Positions 23,528-31,531 of a DNA stretch of 64,000 nucleotides are shown piece after piece. The notes beneath the pieces were generated by a model, which saw only the letters and a program-made list of their open reading frames with translations, had not been told where the DNA came from and made no database searches. The stretch spans positions 806,001 to 870,000 of the forward strand of contig OZ244625.1 in NCBI GenBank assembly GCA_965218555.1. Reading direction: 5' to 3'. Origin of the DNA: JAPPLB01 sp965218555. Lineage in GTDB: Bacteria > Acidobacteriota > Terriglobia > Bryobacterales > UBA6623. The first letter of the stretch is position 1. Every line of letters starts with the position of its first letter. Position numbers and translations under genes: made by a program.

Positions 23528-24054
23528 GACGGATCGACCCGGAAAGATTGATTTTCTTGGACGAAAGCAGTGTGGCTACGGAAATGACTCGACGCTACGG
23601 GCGCGCACGGCGAGGCCGACGCGTGCGGGAAGGCGTGCCTGCGAGGCGTTGGCGAACGTTGAGCGTCTTGGGGGCGATTCGCCGTTGCGGATGGGTTGGA
23701 GCCATGACCATCGAGGCGCCGACCGACGGCGAGATATTCCTCGCCTACCTGCAGCAGGTGCTGGGCCAACAGCTCCAACCCGGCGACGTCGTGGTGATGG
23801 ACAATCTGGCGGCCCATAAGGTCGCAGGGGTACGCGAAAGCATCCAGGCGCGCGGCGCCGAGCTACTCTATCTGCCACCCTACTCGCCCGACTTCAACCC
23901 CATCGAACCGTGCTGGGCTCAGGTCAAGCAACAACTGCGCACCGCCAAGGCCCGCTCGCTTGCCACGCTCGAGACATGCCTCGCCGCTGCCCTCGCCGCT
24001 GTGACTCCGCACAACATTCAAGCTTGCTTCCGCCACTGCGGCTACGGACTATGA
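23467..24054 (+). pseudogene. IS630 transposase, DDE catalytic frame (probably inactive)
   Basis: Carries the DDE triad: LDESSVATEM, VVMDNLAAHK and PDFNPIEPCW. A -1 slip in the A9 run would join it to the first frame as KKKSL, but the next codon in that frame is an amber stop (23464-23466) where active relatives have a sense codon. Unless the stop is read through, the fusion cannot form, so this copy is probably dead or rescued only in trans. Confidence 0.75.
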
Positions 24055-24137
24055 AATCTTGGAAAATGCTCTAGCTTCGCCCGTTCCTCTTGCCAGCACG
24101 CCCATTCTCGCCTACGCTCGTTCTCATTGCGCCCGCC

Positions 24138-24713
24138 ATGAAACTGACCAAGAGAGAAGCCCGTTTCCTGCTTCACCACGGCGCCACCGGTCCACCTGTT
24201 GAAGGTGCGTTTCAGCGCGCTCTCGATCACGACTGGTCCTTCGACCCTCGTGGTTCGAACCTGACCTTCCTGCTGCGCCACTACCATGAACAGAATCAGG
24301 TTCTGTACGGCGGATTTTGGGACTTCGCGCGGATCGAGATCGACCCCGACCTGAGTGAAAGGTACTATCAGCCCTGCGTTCTCTGTGCTACTTCGATCAC
24401 CCGCGCTCCCTACTACACCGCTCGCAACGGCGGTACGTTTCGCTGGCAAATCTGCCGCGATTGCCATGCCGCGATTCACGGCAACCCCGCATCCTTCTCC
24501 AATGCTTCCTACGTCCTGCTTTCCCGCCTCCGGATTACACCCATTGCGGAAGCTGCTCTTCGCTGTCTGCGCTTCTTGCGGCGCTTCTTTACCGATCGCT
24601 TCTGCTTTCCCATGCCGCTTGAACGCTTGCGGCTTCTCTGGTGGTCGCTAGGCGCTTTCTCCGGTGCGATCGCCATGTTTCTCGCCGTGCTGCTCGCCTT
24701 GCCCGGCTTCTGA
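24138..24713 (+). CDS. Cys-pair protein with C-terminal membrane segment (191 aa)
   Basis: A basic N-terminus (KLTKREARFLLHHGATG), a CVLC and CRDC pair about 30 residues apart that likely bind zinc, and a C-terminal membrane helix (GAFSGAIAMFLAVLLALPGF). It may be a membrane-tethered zinc-finger protein. It begins 66 bases beyond the IS630 end; the IS may have separated it from the par operon. No family recognised. Confidence 0.55.
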   Translation: MKLTKREARFLLHHGATGPPVEGAFQRALDHDWSFDPRGSNLTFLLRHYHEQNQVLYGGFWDFARIEIDPDLSERYYQPCVLCATSITRAPYYTARNGGTFRWQICRDCHAAIHGNPASFSNASYVLLSRLRITPIAEAALRCLRFLRRFFTDRFCFPMPLERLRLLWWSLGAFSGAIAMFLAVLLALPGF

Positions 24714-24776
24714 AGGACGCGGCTCCCGCCGCGGCCGCACTTCCCCATTGATACAATGAGGGCCTCGCGAGGCCCC

Positions 24777-25406
24777 ATGTCCACGGCCGCTTCCCAGCCC
24801 GTCAATCTTCAGCAGCGCAAATCGGCCGAGCTGTACCTCAGCGATCCCTACGCATGGTCTGTCGAACAGTCCGACGCCCTCCGGCGCCGCGACTTCGCCG
24901 CCGTCGATTGGGAGAATGTCATCGAGGAAATCGAATCCGTGGGCAGAACCGAACAACACAAGTGGACCTCGGAATGCGCCAACGCCATCACTCACCTTCT
25001 CAAGATCGAGCATGGCTCGATGGCGACTTCTGACGAAGTCGAAGGCTGGGAAGAGGAAGTTCAGCGCTTTCGCCGGAACATGGCCGCCGTCATCGTTGAA
25101 AACCCCCGCCTGGTGAACCTCTATCCGCAGATGTTTCGCACAGCCTGGCAGCGTGGGCGCAGCGAAGCGATCGATCATCTTGCCAAGTACGACGTTCAAC
25201 ATAACCTGCAGCCTGATAAGCGCACCGCTCGCAAGGCGCGACGGCTGGCGCTTCCCCGTGCTTGCCCCTACCAGTTCCACGAAGTTGCCGCCTTCAAGTA
25301 CGACCGCAATGCTTCCGTCCACGAGCCTGACCCCGATGTTCTCCCCTCGCAGGTCAGCCGTGTTCTTGAGTACCACCGCTCCCGTTCTCAGCAGTGGGAC
25401 CGCTAG
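24777..25406 (+). CDS. DUF29 family protein
   Basis: 209 residues, a clearer DUF29 member than the one at 20698: YLSDPYAWSVEQSDALRRRDF, then VDWENVIEEIESVGRTEQHKW, LLKIEH, WEEEVQRFRRNMAAVIVENPRL, and a C-terminal CPYQF. DUF29 proteins have no known activity but recur on plasmids and in genomes with many paralogs. Start at 24777; an in-frame ATG at 24756 is possible. Confidence 0.8.
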   Translation: MSTAASQPVNLQQRKSAELYLSDPYAWSVEQSDALRRRDFAAVDWENVIEEIESVGRTEQHKWTSECANAITHLLKIEHGSMATSDEVEGWEEEVQRFRRNMAAVIVENPRLVNLYPQMFRTAWQRGRSEAIDHLAKYDVQHNLQPDKRTARKARRLALPRACPYQFHEVAAFKYDRNASVHEPDPDVLPSQVSRVLEYHRSRSQQWDR

Positions 25407-26013
25407 TTGCTCGATTCAGCAAACGAGGGGTCCGAGGTCATAAGCAACGATTACTGATCCCCGCGTGGCTCTTGTGGCGTTTCGTCATGGCGGGCGGGGC
25501 AGGGCAGTCTCGTAGACGCGATTCGTCAGGATCACCTGCCATCATCAGCCTTGTCGGGTTCACGCACGATCGGCTTGCTCTGCGGCGCCGGACGTTCGTT
25601 CGTGCGCTCGAGCTTCCGCGCTTGAGCACATTTCAGTGTCAGAGCAAATAAATCCAGACGCGGATGCCTTTGCTCGGCCGGGCATGGGGAATCGGCGGCG
25701 CACGCCGCCTCACCTGACGGCCCTCGAGTACGCTCGTGCGGCGTTTTCGAGTCCCTGAATTCGTCATTGTCATGGGAATGCACTGACGGGGAGCTCTGTC
25801 GAGATCCCCGCTTGTTTCGTCGCGGCTAGGACGCGCCGGTACTTCGAGAAGGCGGCCACGGCCGCCTTGCCCACACGACGGGGGAGAGAACCCCTCGATC
25901 CGCTCCGGGAAGAGCGCCAGGTCCAAACACTCTGGCTTCAGATTCGAAGTCGGAGAAGTGGCGACGTCGGCCGTTTGCTTGCCGGTTGCGGCCGGCCGGG
26001 GCATACTTCCCGT
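25407..26013. other. Noncoding region with repeats S and T
   Basis: No credible gene in about 600 bases. It contains short repeat S copy 2 (25602-25623, followed by TTGAGCACA) and repeat family T copy 2 (25917-25970), and likely the promoter for 26014. Confidence 0.5.
25917..25970 (+). repeat. Repeat family T, copy 2
   Basis: CCAGGTCCAAACACTCTGGC, then GTCGGAGAAGTGGCGACGTC; closest match to copy 1 at 2020. It lies 43 bases upstream of the ATG at 26014. Confidence 0.7.
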
Positions 26014-26358
26014 ATGGATCAACGCTTCGAAGAACAACTTCAGATCGAAAACATTAAGTGGCGTCGGCGAACGTTCGTCATCCTCTTCGGCTTCCTCGCC
26101 TTCCTCTTGAGCCTCTATTTCGTGAGCGATCCCGCCGACACCCTCACTCTTGCGATCGGTCTCGTGTTCTATTTCGTCACCGTGCTTCTCATCCCCAATA
26201 GCTGGTTTGCACGATCCCGGCCGGAGCTCACCACGAACGGGCCCCGGCCTGCCCTTCGCTCGCAACCACCACCCCCGTCGGCCAGTTCAGGCCCCCTATA
26301 CTGGCCGCCGCGCGAAGGGCCGCTGCCGCCGTTGCCGCAGAGGCCGCGCCGGCGCTGA
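26014..26358 (+). CDS. Small two-span membrane protein (114 aa)
   Basis: Charged N-terminal helix (QRFEEQLQIENIKWRRR), two membrane helices (FVILFGFLAFLLSLYFV and LTLAIGLVFYFVTVLLI) and a Pro-rich cytoplasmic or periplasmic tail. Twelve bases separate it from the next gene. Function unknown. Confidence 0.6.
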   Translation: MDQRFEEQLQIENIKWRRRTFVILFGFLAFLLSLYFVSDPADTLTLAIGLVFYFVTVLLIPNSWFARSRPELTTNGPRPALRSQPPPPSASSGPLYWPPREGPLPPLPQRPRRR

Positions 26359-26370
26359 AAGGACACGCTC

Positions 26371-26748
26371 ATGTTCGACAACGAGGTTCTCCGCCGTCGC
26401 ATTGCCGAGCTTCTCACTGAAACGGAACAGCTCACCCTGCCCGAACAGATCATCCACATGAGCCCTGCGGAGCGCGCTGACGCCCTCACCAAAAGCTGGG
26501 AGCTGCGCCACCGCTGGAGGCGCCTCATCGATGACATCGACCATAGGACCAATTTTGGTTACGACAGCAAACACTGGAAAGACGTGGCGGTTGCAGCGAA
26601 CAACCTGTTTGAAGGTGTCAGACGCTTCGACTACATCCAGGTCGAGCTGCTCTCACTGTCACAGAACTCCGTTGCTGACCGCGCAACCGCCCTGCGCTCA
26701 GCAGAGGAAAGGCGCATCGCTCAAATGAATCCCCGCTCCGACGTTTGA
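26371..26748 (+). CDS. Hypothetical helical protein (125 aa)
   Basis: Soluble, charged, helical (RRRIAELLTETEQLTLPEQI; AERADALTKSWELRHRWRRL). GAAAGGA Shine-Dalgarno before the ATG. Likely co-transcribed with the membrane protein before it. No family recognised. Confidence 0.6.
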   Translation: MFDNEVLRRRIAELLTETEQLTLPEQIIHMSPAERADALTKSWELRHRWRRLIDDIDHRTNFGYDSKHWKDVAVAANNLFEGVRRFDYIQVELLSLSQNSVADRATALRSAEERRIAQMNPRSDV

Positions 26749-26771
26749 TCGATCCCAACCGGCTTCCCCGC

Positions 26772-27269
26772 CTATCGCTTCCCGCTGCGCCATTCTCGGG
26801 GATCGATGGCCTTCTTATACCCCCACATGCCCCTCCGCTCGCTGCGCGCCTCGTACTCTACCGCCTTGTAGCGGTTGTCGAAGCAGGTGATCGCGTGGCC
26901 GGACCGGACCAGCCACTCCCCAACGTCGCGTCCACGACAGCTCACCGTCCCCAGCACACGGCCGTAGCGGTCGAACCCCTCGACCGCGACTTTCACCCGC
27001 TTGCCGCCAACCTCGCGCTTCAGCGCCCGCTTGACCCGCTTGCCGTGGTTGAACCAGAACCCGATGCGGTGCTTCGCCGGCTGATTCCACTCCGGAGCGT
27101 CGAGGCCGGCCAGGCGCACGCTGTAGCCCCTGACCTTGATGCCGTCGCCGTCCGTCACCCACGCCCGGCCTTTGATCGTGTCGCCCGGCCGCTTGCGACG
27201 CGCTCGACGCGCAGCCTTCGCGATCAGATAGAACGCGATCAGGACCGCGATCATCGCCAGCAGTTCCAT
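26772..27269 (-). CDS. Membrane-anchored thermonuclease (SNase-like)
   Basis: 165 residues. N-terminal membrane helix (LLAMIAVLIAFYLIAKAA), basic linker, then a staphylococcal-nuclease fold: VTDGDGIKVRGYSVRLAGLD (calcium-site Asp and the active-site Arg in RLAGLDAPE), the GFDRYGRVLG second Arg region, and GEWLVRSGHA. Such nucleases are common on conjugative plasmids. The active site probably faces the periplasm, where it could act in DNA transfer or uptake. It is on the opposite strand to its neighbours. Confidence 0.85.
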   Translation of the reverse strand: MELLAMIAVLIAFYLIAKAARRARRKRPGDTIKGRAWVTDGDGIKVRGYSVRLAGLDAPEWNQPAKHRIGFWFNHGKRVKRALKREVGGKRVKVAVEGFDRYGRVLGTVSCRGRDVGEWLVRSGHAITCFDNRYKAVEYEARSERRGMWGYKKAIDPREWRSGKR

Positions 27270-27313
27270 CGATCCCCTAGCCTACCCTGTTTCGCCGGCA
27301 GACTACCCGTTAG

Positions 27314-27514
27314 ATGCCCTACTACAAGAAAGACCTGGCCGGCGCTAAAAACCGCTGGCGGAAGAACCTCAGCGACGCCATGAAGCGCCAGGCGCTTCAC
27401 GCCCGCTGCCCGCAGTGCAACCGCAAGGGCGCACTGCCTCGCATCGATACCGGTTGCGGCACGTCGTTGCGCGTGTGCCGCTGGCCGGACTGCCGCTTCG
27501 AGACCAGCTCCTAG
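27314..27514 (+). CDS. Small zinc-binding protein (66 aa)
   Basis: Basic N-terminus, then CPQC and a later CGTSLRVCRWPDC cluster, fitting a Cys4 or topoisomerase-like zinc ribbon. It ends four bases before leader L14's 5' part begins. Function unknown. Confidence 0.65.
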   Translation: MPYYKKDLAGAKNRWRKNLSDAMKRQALHARCPQCNRKGALPRIDTGCGTSLRVCRWPDCRFETSS

Positions 27515-27518
27515 ATGC

Positions 27519-27594
27519 CTCCTTTCCTGACAGGGTTCTCCGCTTTCCGCCAGGTACGGGTGAGCGGAAAGCTCCAAACCCACCCTGACAGGAG
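27519..27594 (+). ncRNA. Leader L14 upstream of 27601
   Basis: Canonical outer and inner stems; CCTGAC before the outer stem overlaps CCTG that can pair with CAGG of the Shine-Dalgarno. The tail is slightly different (CACCCTGACAGGAG), and the ATG comes six bases after. Confidence 0.8.
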
Positions 27595-27600
27595 AACACC

Positions 27601-27840
27601 ATGCGCATCACGCTCGAAACCGACAGCGGAATCACCTATCTGATCAAGCGGCGCGACGGACACCAGTTCCTGGCCTCCGTCAAGATCAGCGAGGACTCCG
27701 ATCCCGAGGCGGTTTGGAAGCATGGGCATTGGGCCGTCTGGCCCAAGGGTCACACCGAGGCCCGCCAGTATTTCCCCAACCTGCAGGACGCGCTGAACGA
27801 AGTCATCGCCGGCTGGTGGTGCGCCGAGCGGGTGGTGTAG
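27601..27840 (+). CDS. Hypothetical protein (79 aa)
   Basis: Compact alpha/beta small protein (MRITLETDSGITYLIKR, then WAVWPKGHTEARQYF and a C-terminal helix ALNEVIAGWWCAERV). Leader L14 carries its Shine-Dalgarno. No family recognised. Confidence 0.65.
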   Translation: MRITLETDSGITYLIKRRDGHQFLASVKISEDSDPEAVWKHGHWAVWPKGHTEARQYFPNLQDALNEVIAGWWCAERVV

Positions 27841-27855
27841 CTCGATCGTTCCGAT

Positions 27856-27872
27856 CCCTTACCGACAGGAGG
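27856..27872 (+). promoter_or_regulatory. 3' tail of a fifteenth leader (Shine-Dalgarno only)
   Basis: CCCTTACCGACAGGAGG is identical to the end of leaders L8 and L13, but the two hairpin stems are missing. It supplies a strong Shine-Dalgarno for the frame at 27881. Confidence 0.7.
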
Positions 27873-27880
27873 ACTTCAGA

Positions 27881-28081
27881 ATCATATCGAACCAACAACC
27901 CGATCCGCGCGAGGAAACCGCGCATCCCGTCGATTCCACGCAGTGGGGTGAGTCCAAAGTCATCGACGGCGCACAGTGCCGGCAGTGCAAACGCTGCGGC
28001 AACTGGTTTCACATCGGCTGGCTGGCGTATCACGGCTGCCCCGTCAACCGCCAGTACCGGCTTTTCGATCCCCCCGCCTGA
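27881..28081 (+). CDS. Short zinc-ribbon gene without an ATG start
   Basis: 66 codons read from ATC at 27881 (or ATA at 27884), exactly where the other leader-driven genes have their ATG (8 to 11 bases after AGGAGG). The product has CRQCKRCGNWF and a later HGC, a plausible zinc ribbon, and ends in a normal stop. Either a rare AUC/AUA start is used, or a point mutation destroyed the start and the gene is freshly dead. The clean frame and Cys pattern argue that the coding part is real. Confidence 0.5.
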   Translation: MISNQQPDPREETAHPVDSTQWGESKVIDGAQCRQCKRCGNWFHIGWLAYHGCPVNRQYRLFDPPA

Positions 28082-28374
28082 GCATGTCGCGCCGGCGACG
28101 TACCGATGGAGCCCTGCCGTAGATGCTTTCCCATCGACGGCCGACCTGCGTTGCAGTAAGAATCCTTTCCGAGATTTCCACACCGGCAGCTGCGATCTTT
28201 GCAAAACGCGGCTTCGATTACCAAGGCTTGATGCATGATCGGCCGTATTGACCACTCCGAGGATTTTGCCTTTTCATCGAGGAAGGGTGACTGTTGGCGA
28301 CGGCACTAGTACATCTTGAACAGAACAAAATAGCAGATTAGGAAACGATTAAACCTTGTTGAATATTATTCCGG
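28082..28374. other. Junction to a lower-G+C segment
   Basis: No gene seen. Base composition falls visibly between here and 31440, marking the border of acquired DNA. Confidence 0.4.
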
Positions 28375-29835
28375 CTACAAGGAGCGAATTCGCTTCACAA
28401 GAAGGCCAACAACAGGATCCTCGTCCGAGCGTGCCGAATCTATCGCACGCGTTGGTATCGCCTCTGATATTGATCCACCAGCGCGTATCTCCTCCAAAGC
28501 CCAAAAGATCATCAGTCTATTCATTAACTGGGGATCCATGATATGCCAGGCTTTATCCGCAGCCTGTGAATAGAATTTACGACCCTGTTCGACAGCACCT
28601 TGTCTGAATTTCAATAGACCAGTCGTAGCCGTTTTGTACAGTGCAATAATCTTGTTTCCAGACGTTGAAATTAATCTTAAGGCTTTCTCTGCTCTCTGAA
28701 AATCTCCTTGACAGGCAGCGCTGTAGGCGAGATTGTTCAGTAGTACTGGATTCAGCGGGTTGGCCTGTAATCCATCTTTGATAATCTGGATGGCAGTCGA
28801 GTGATCTTCCAAAGCAACCGCAGAAACAAATGAACCGAGCACAGCTGGGCGGCTAGAGAACATTTGGTAGTTCAACCAGTCTTTGGAATTCTCGACTGAG
28901 ATTTTCCAATTCCCACGGTATCGATTGTGCCACGCTCGTGTCTCGTACCCCATCGGCAGTTCGAGCATGGAAGTAGGTATCTCGATTCCCAACCCCATCT
29001 TAGCTGCCCAACGTGCTTGAGCCATTACATTCTCACTTGGATCCATTAAGGCACGCCTGAAGTGTTGGCGTGCTATCCTATTACTGCCCGATCGAAACTC
29101 TATGGTTCCAAGAGCGGCTAAGAGTTCGTTCAGATGACTCTCAGGAAAGCTCTTTTGGTTGACAAGAGATTTGGCAATACGAAAATACATTGGCTTCCTG
29201 TTTGATGCAGTAGCAACCGCCACCTCCGCAGCCAACAACCAAGGATCTCTTTTTATTGATTCAGAACGACACAGAATGTCATGAGCCGATTCGAAATCGT
29301 CTGTGTGCGCAAAAAAGGTTGTCGCAGCACGCAGAACGTACCGGTTGTTCCTTGCGTTTTGAATTGCTGACAACAGCGAACGTTTCGCCTCGGGTATCTT
29401 TCCTAAGATCGTATACCCGAGAGCAAGATCAACCCAGGGAAGAGGACTGCCAGGCAGAGCCCTAGTTTTCACACGCGCTAATTTAATAAGATCCTTTACA
29501 TTAGCTGGGGGAGCAGATCTACGTGGACCGCCAAGCACTACTTCTGCTAGGTGTTTTGCAGGCCCGGTTGCATGATCTGATTGAAGAATAAAGCGAGCAG
29601 CATCGCGAACTTCACCCTGCTGCTTTTGTACAATAGCTGCCCCGACAAGTTGTCTTGCAAAACTGAGCGATCCATGTTCACGCCATTCACGAATTTTGAC
29701 ATCGAACAGGGCTAAGGGATCACGCCCTTTTGTTTTTGCTGTGACCGAGCGGTCCAATTCACGAGTCTGAAGCGTTCTTGCGAACGATCTCCACCTAGGA
29801 AAAATCGAACGCTTGTCCTCTGGTCCGAGTGCCAA
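28375..29835 (-). CDS. TPR-like helical repeat protein paired with a kinase
   Basis: About 486 residues of alpha-helical repeats; tetratricopeptide-like pieces are visible (WVDLALGYTILGKIPEAKRS; LLNNLAYSAACQGDFQRAEK). No signal peptide. It begins at a TTG immediately after the kinase stop, so the pair is likely co-translated. TPR proteins beside kinases usually act as substrate or scaffold. Codon use is lower in G+C than in neighbours on both sides. The function is unknown. Confidence 0.65.
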   Translation of the reverse strand: MALGPEDKRSIFPRWRSFARTLQTRELDRSVTAKTKGRDPLALFDVKIREWREHGSLSFARQLVGAAIVQKQQGEVRDAARFILQSDHATGPAKHLAEVVLGGPRRSAPPANVKDLIKLARVKTRALPGSPLPWVDLALGYTILGKIPEAKRSLLSAIQNARNNRYVLRAATTFFAHTDDFESAHDILCRSESIKRDPWLLAAEVAVATASNRKPMYFRIAKSLVNQKSFPESHLNELLAALGTIEFRSGSNRIARQHFRRALMDPSENVMAQARWAAKMGLGIEIPTSMLELPMGYETRAWHNRYRGNWKISVENSKDWLNYQMFSSRPAVLGSFVSAVALEDHSTAIQIIKDGLQANPLNPVLLNNLAYSAACQGDFQRAEKALRLISTSGNKIIALYKTATTGLLKFRQGAVEQGRKFYSQAADKAWHIMDPQLMNRLMIFWALEEIRAGGSISEAIPTRAIDSARSDEDPVVGLLVKRIRSL

Positions 29836-30906
29836 CTAAGTAGCCGTGTAAAAAGACCAACGGTACAGTAGATCAAACTTGCTGACGTACCGTTCTAATG
29901 AGTATGAATTTCCGAGTCGATGGCGGTTCGCAGGATGACCTCGTTTGCGATAATCGGGGTTGGACAGTTCCACGATCATTTCCAATACATCTGGACGTAC
30001 ACTCTCGGGAATACCGAGAGACAAAGCTTCAAGAACACGCCCGAAAGCCTCCTGCAGGTGCGGTAGGACATCTTTGTATGAGCCTTCCCAGTTCTGTGGA
30101 TCGAACCGTTCATCCAAATGGCCGAAGAGCAGTTCAGTCATGCATGTTCCAGAGAAGAAATACGCAACCATGCTGCCAAGATGATAGCAATCGCACCCCA
30201 TTCTTCGAGCGTTCCAATCTTCTGGCACTGACCTATAGGATGATTCTGGGGTTGCATAGGTTAGGTCTCCTGGTATTTGAAATTCAGTATGAGGCGCAGT
30301 GAGATCTTTGCAAGAGGCGCATCCTAAGTCTCCAAGTTTCGTATTTTCGTGTTTGAGTACCAAGACATTCGATGGTTTGAGATCCTGATGAGCTATATCG
30401 ATACCATGTAACTGTCTCAACCCAACAGCTATCTGGTGAAGAACCTTGAATTTCCACGCAAGCGTCACTTTCTCCACGGCTTCAAATTGGTGGCGTACAT
30501 CTGACTCGGCTAGCTCAAATATCAAGTACTCGACGACATCCTTCTCATCCCAGTCGGGTGCCCTATACTGACCGGAACCGACCGCACGGATTATTCTGCT
30601 AAGCCTGCTGTCTTTGCATCGATTGTGGAGTGTCCTCTCGTGATTGATCGATTTAGTAATATCCTCAAGTCGAATCGAGAGAGACTCCAGAGGGCCACGG
30701 AATGCCCTCGAATAGTCCATCGCCTTCAAGAACGCACGGTGCCCATCTCGATGCTCAACGACATAACCTGTTGAGAAGCAACCACCCGTCAGCGCTTCGT
30801 GTGGTGCCTCCCTAACAACTAACCATCCGTCCGGCAACTCAACGCCCAGCAGGCGTTCTGACGGCATCACTTGTAGAACAGCGGTGCTCAATCCTACCTC
30901 CACCAA
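29836..30906 (-). CDS. Hanks-type Ser/Thr protein kinase, soluble
   Basis: About 356 residues with the kinase core: FLKAMDYSRA (Lys of the VAIK position), YLIFELAESD hinge region, the catalytic loop HQDLKPSNVLV (HQD in place of HRD; Asp, Lys and Asn present), and KLGDLGCASC with DLG as the Mg-binding motif. The glycine loop is weak (TGGCFSTGYV). No membrane segment or sensor domain. The start is uncertain: the frame opens at a TTG at 30906, while a TTG at 30891 has a GGAGG in front. With the downstream TPR protein it forms a two-gene signalling or defence-like pair. Confidence 0.75.
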   Translation of the reverse strand: MVEVGLSTAVLQVMPSERLLGVELPDGWLVVREAPHEALTGGCFSTGYVVEHRDGHRAFLKAMDYSRAFRGPLESLSIRLEDITKSINHERTLHNRCKDSRLSRIIRAVGSGQYRAPDWDEKDVVEYLIFELAESDVRHQFEAVEKVTLAWKFKVLHQIAVGLRQLHGIDIAHQDLKPSNVLVLKHENTKLGDLGCASCKDLTAPHTEFQIPGDLTYATPESSYRSVPEDWNARRMGCDCYHLGSMVAYFFSGTCMTELLFGHLDERFDPQNWEGSYKDVLPHLQEAFGRVLEALSLGIPESVRPDVLEMIVELSNPDYRKRGHPANRHRLGNSYSLERYVSKFDLLYRWSFYTAT

Positions 30907-31531
30907 TACTGTAATAGTACCACGCTATCATGTGCAGGGTTTGGTTCGACGGCATTGCTTTCCAGATCAGTCGATGATTGTGTCAAGGATTGAGGAAGCT
31001 TTTTCAGCGATTTCCCGCATCACGGCTCCAGGGCTGGTTAGCAGCCACGCATCTGATCGCGCATCCCTGTTGAGTTTGAGGAGTGATGTTCAATCGAGTT
31101 ATACAATCTTGAGTAGCAGTGCGCATGCGTGGAGTGCCGTCGAGGCTATGATGGAAGTGAGGAAACGGTGTTGAAGGCAACAGACGAGACAGTGCGCCTG
31201 ATCTGGGAAGGGGTGATCGGCGTGGATCGAATGTGCTGTTACTACGGATACCTTGCCCACCGCCTCAACCGGCTAGGTGAGCTTCTAGCTATCGGCACTG
31301 TCAGTTGTTCGGCAAGAGCAGTGCTAACAGGCCGTGTCTAAACAGCCGTTTTCCGCGAGTCTCAGGACGAGTTCGTGCGACGGGATTGAGTAAGTCGCGC
31401 CGGTGTGGGAGTCTCGGAAAGTATCGTTTCTGCGACGGTCATTGATCTACGGGACCTCAGGTTGGCCGGAGCCTCCCGCCGCCTTCCACCGCCTCGAAGT
31501 GGTCGATCGGGTCAAAGCCCAATGACGTGAA
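30907..31531. other. Intergenic region, no supported gene
   Basis: Only short open frames without recognisable character. It includes the kinase promoter region near its left edge and the transition back to high G+C around 31440. Confidence 0.4.

Larger units (their letters stand above)
23047..24071 (+). mobile_element. IS630-family insertion sequence, complete ends
   Basis: 1025 bp with inverted ends GAGCATTTTC / GAAAATGCTC, flanked on both sides by TA (23045-23046 and 24072-24073), the classical IS630 target duplication. It carries two transposase frames. It sits just downstream of the par1 operon. Confidence 0.9.

Noticed and set aside
10855..27594. CRISPR-like array or simple interspersed repeats
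   Set aside because: The spacings are whole genes of varied length, and the repeat always ends at a Shine-Dalgarno; no cas genes.
31129..31341. 70-codon plus-strand frame
   Set aside because: No Shine-Dalgarno, no recognisable pattern, and it lies in a composition transition zone.
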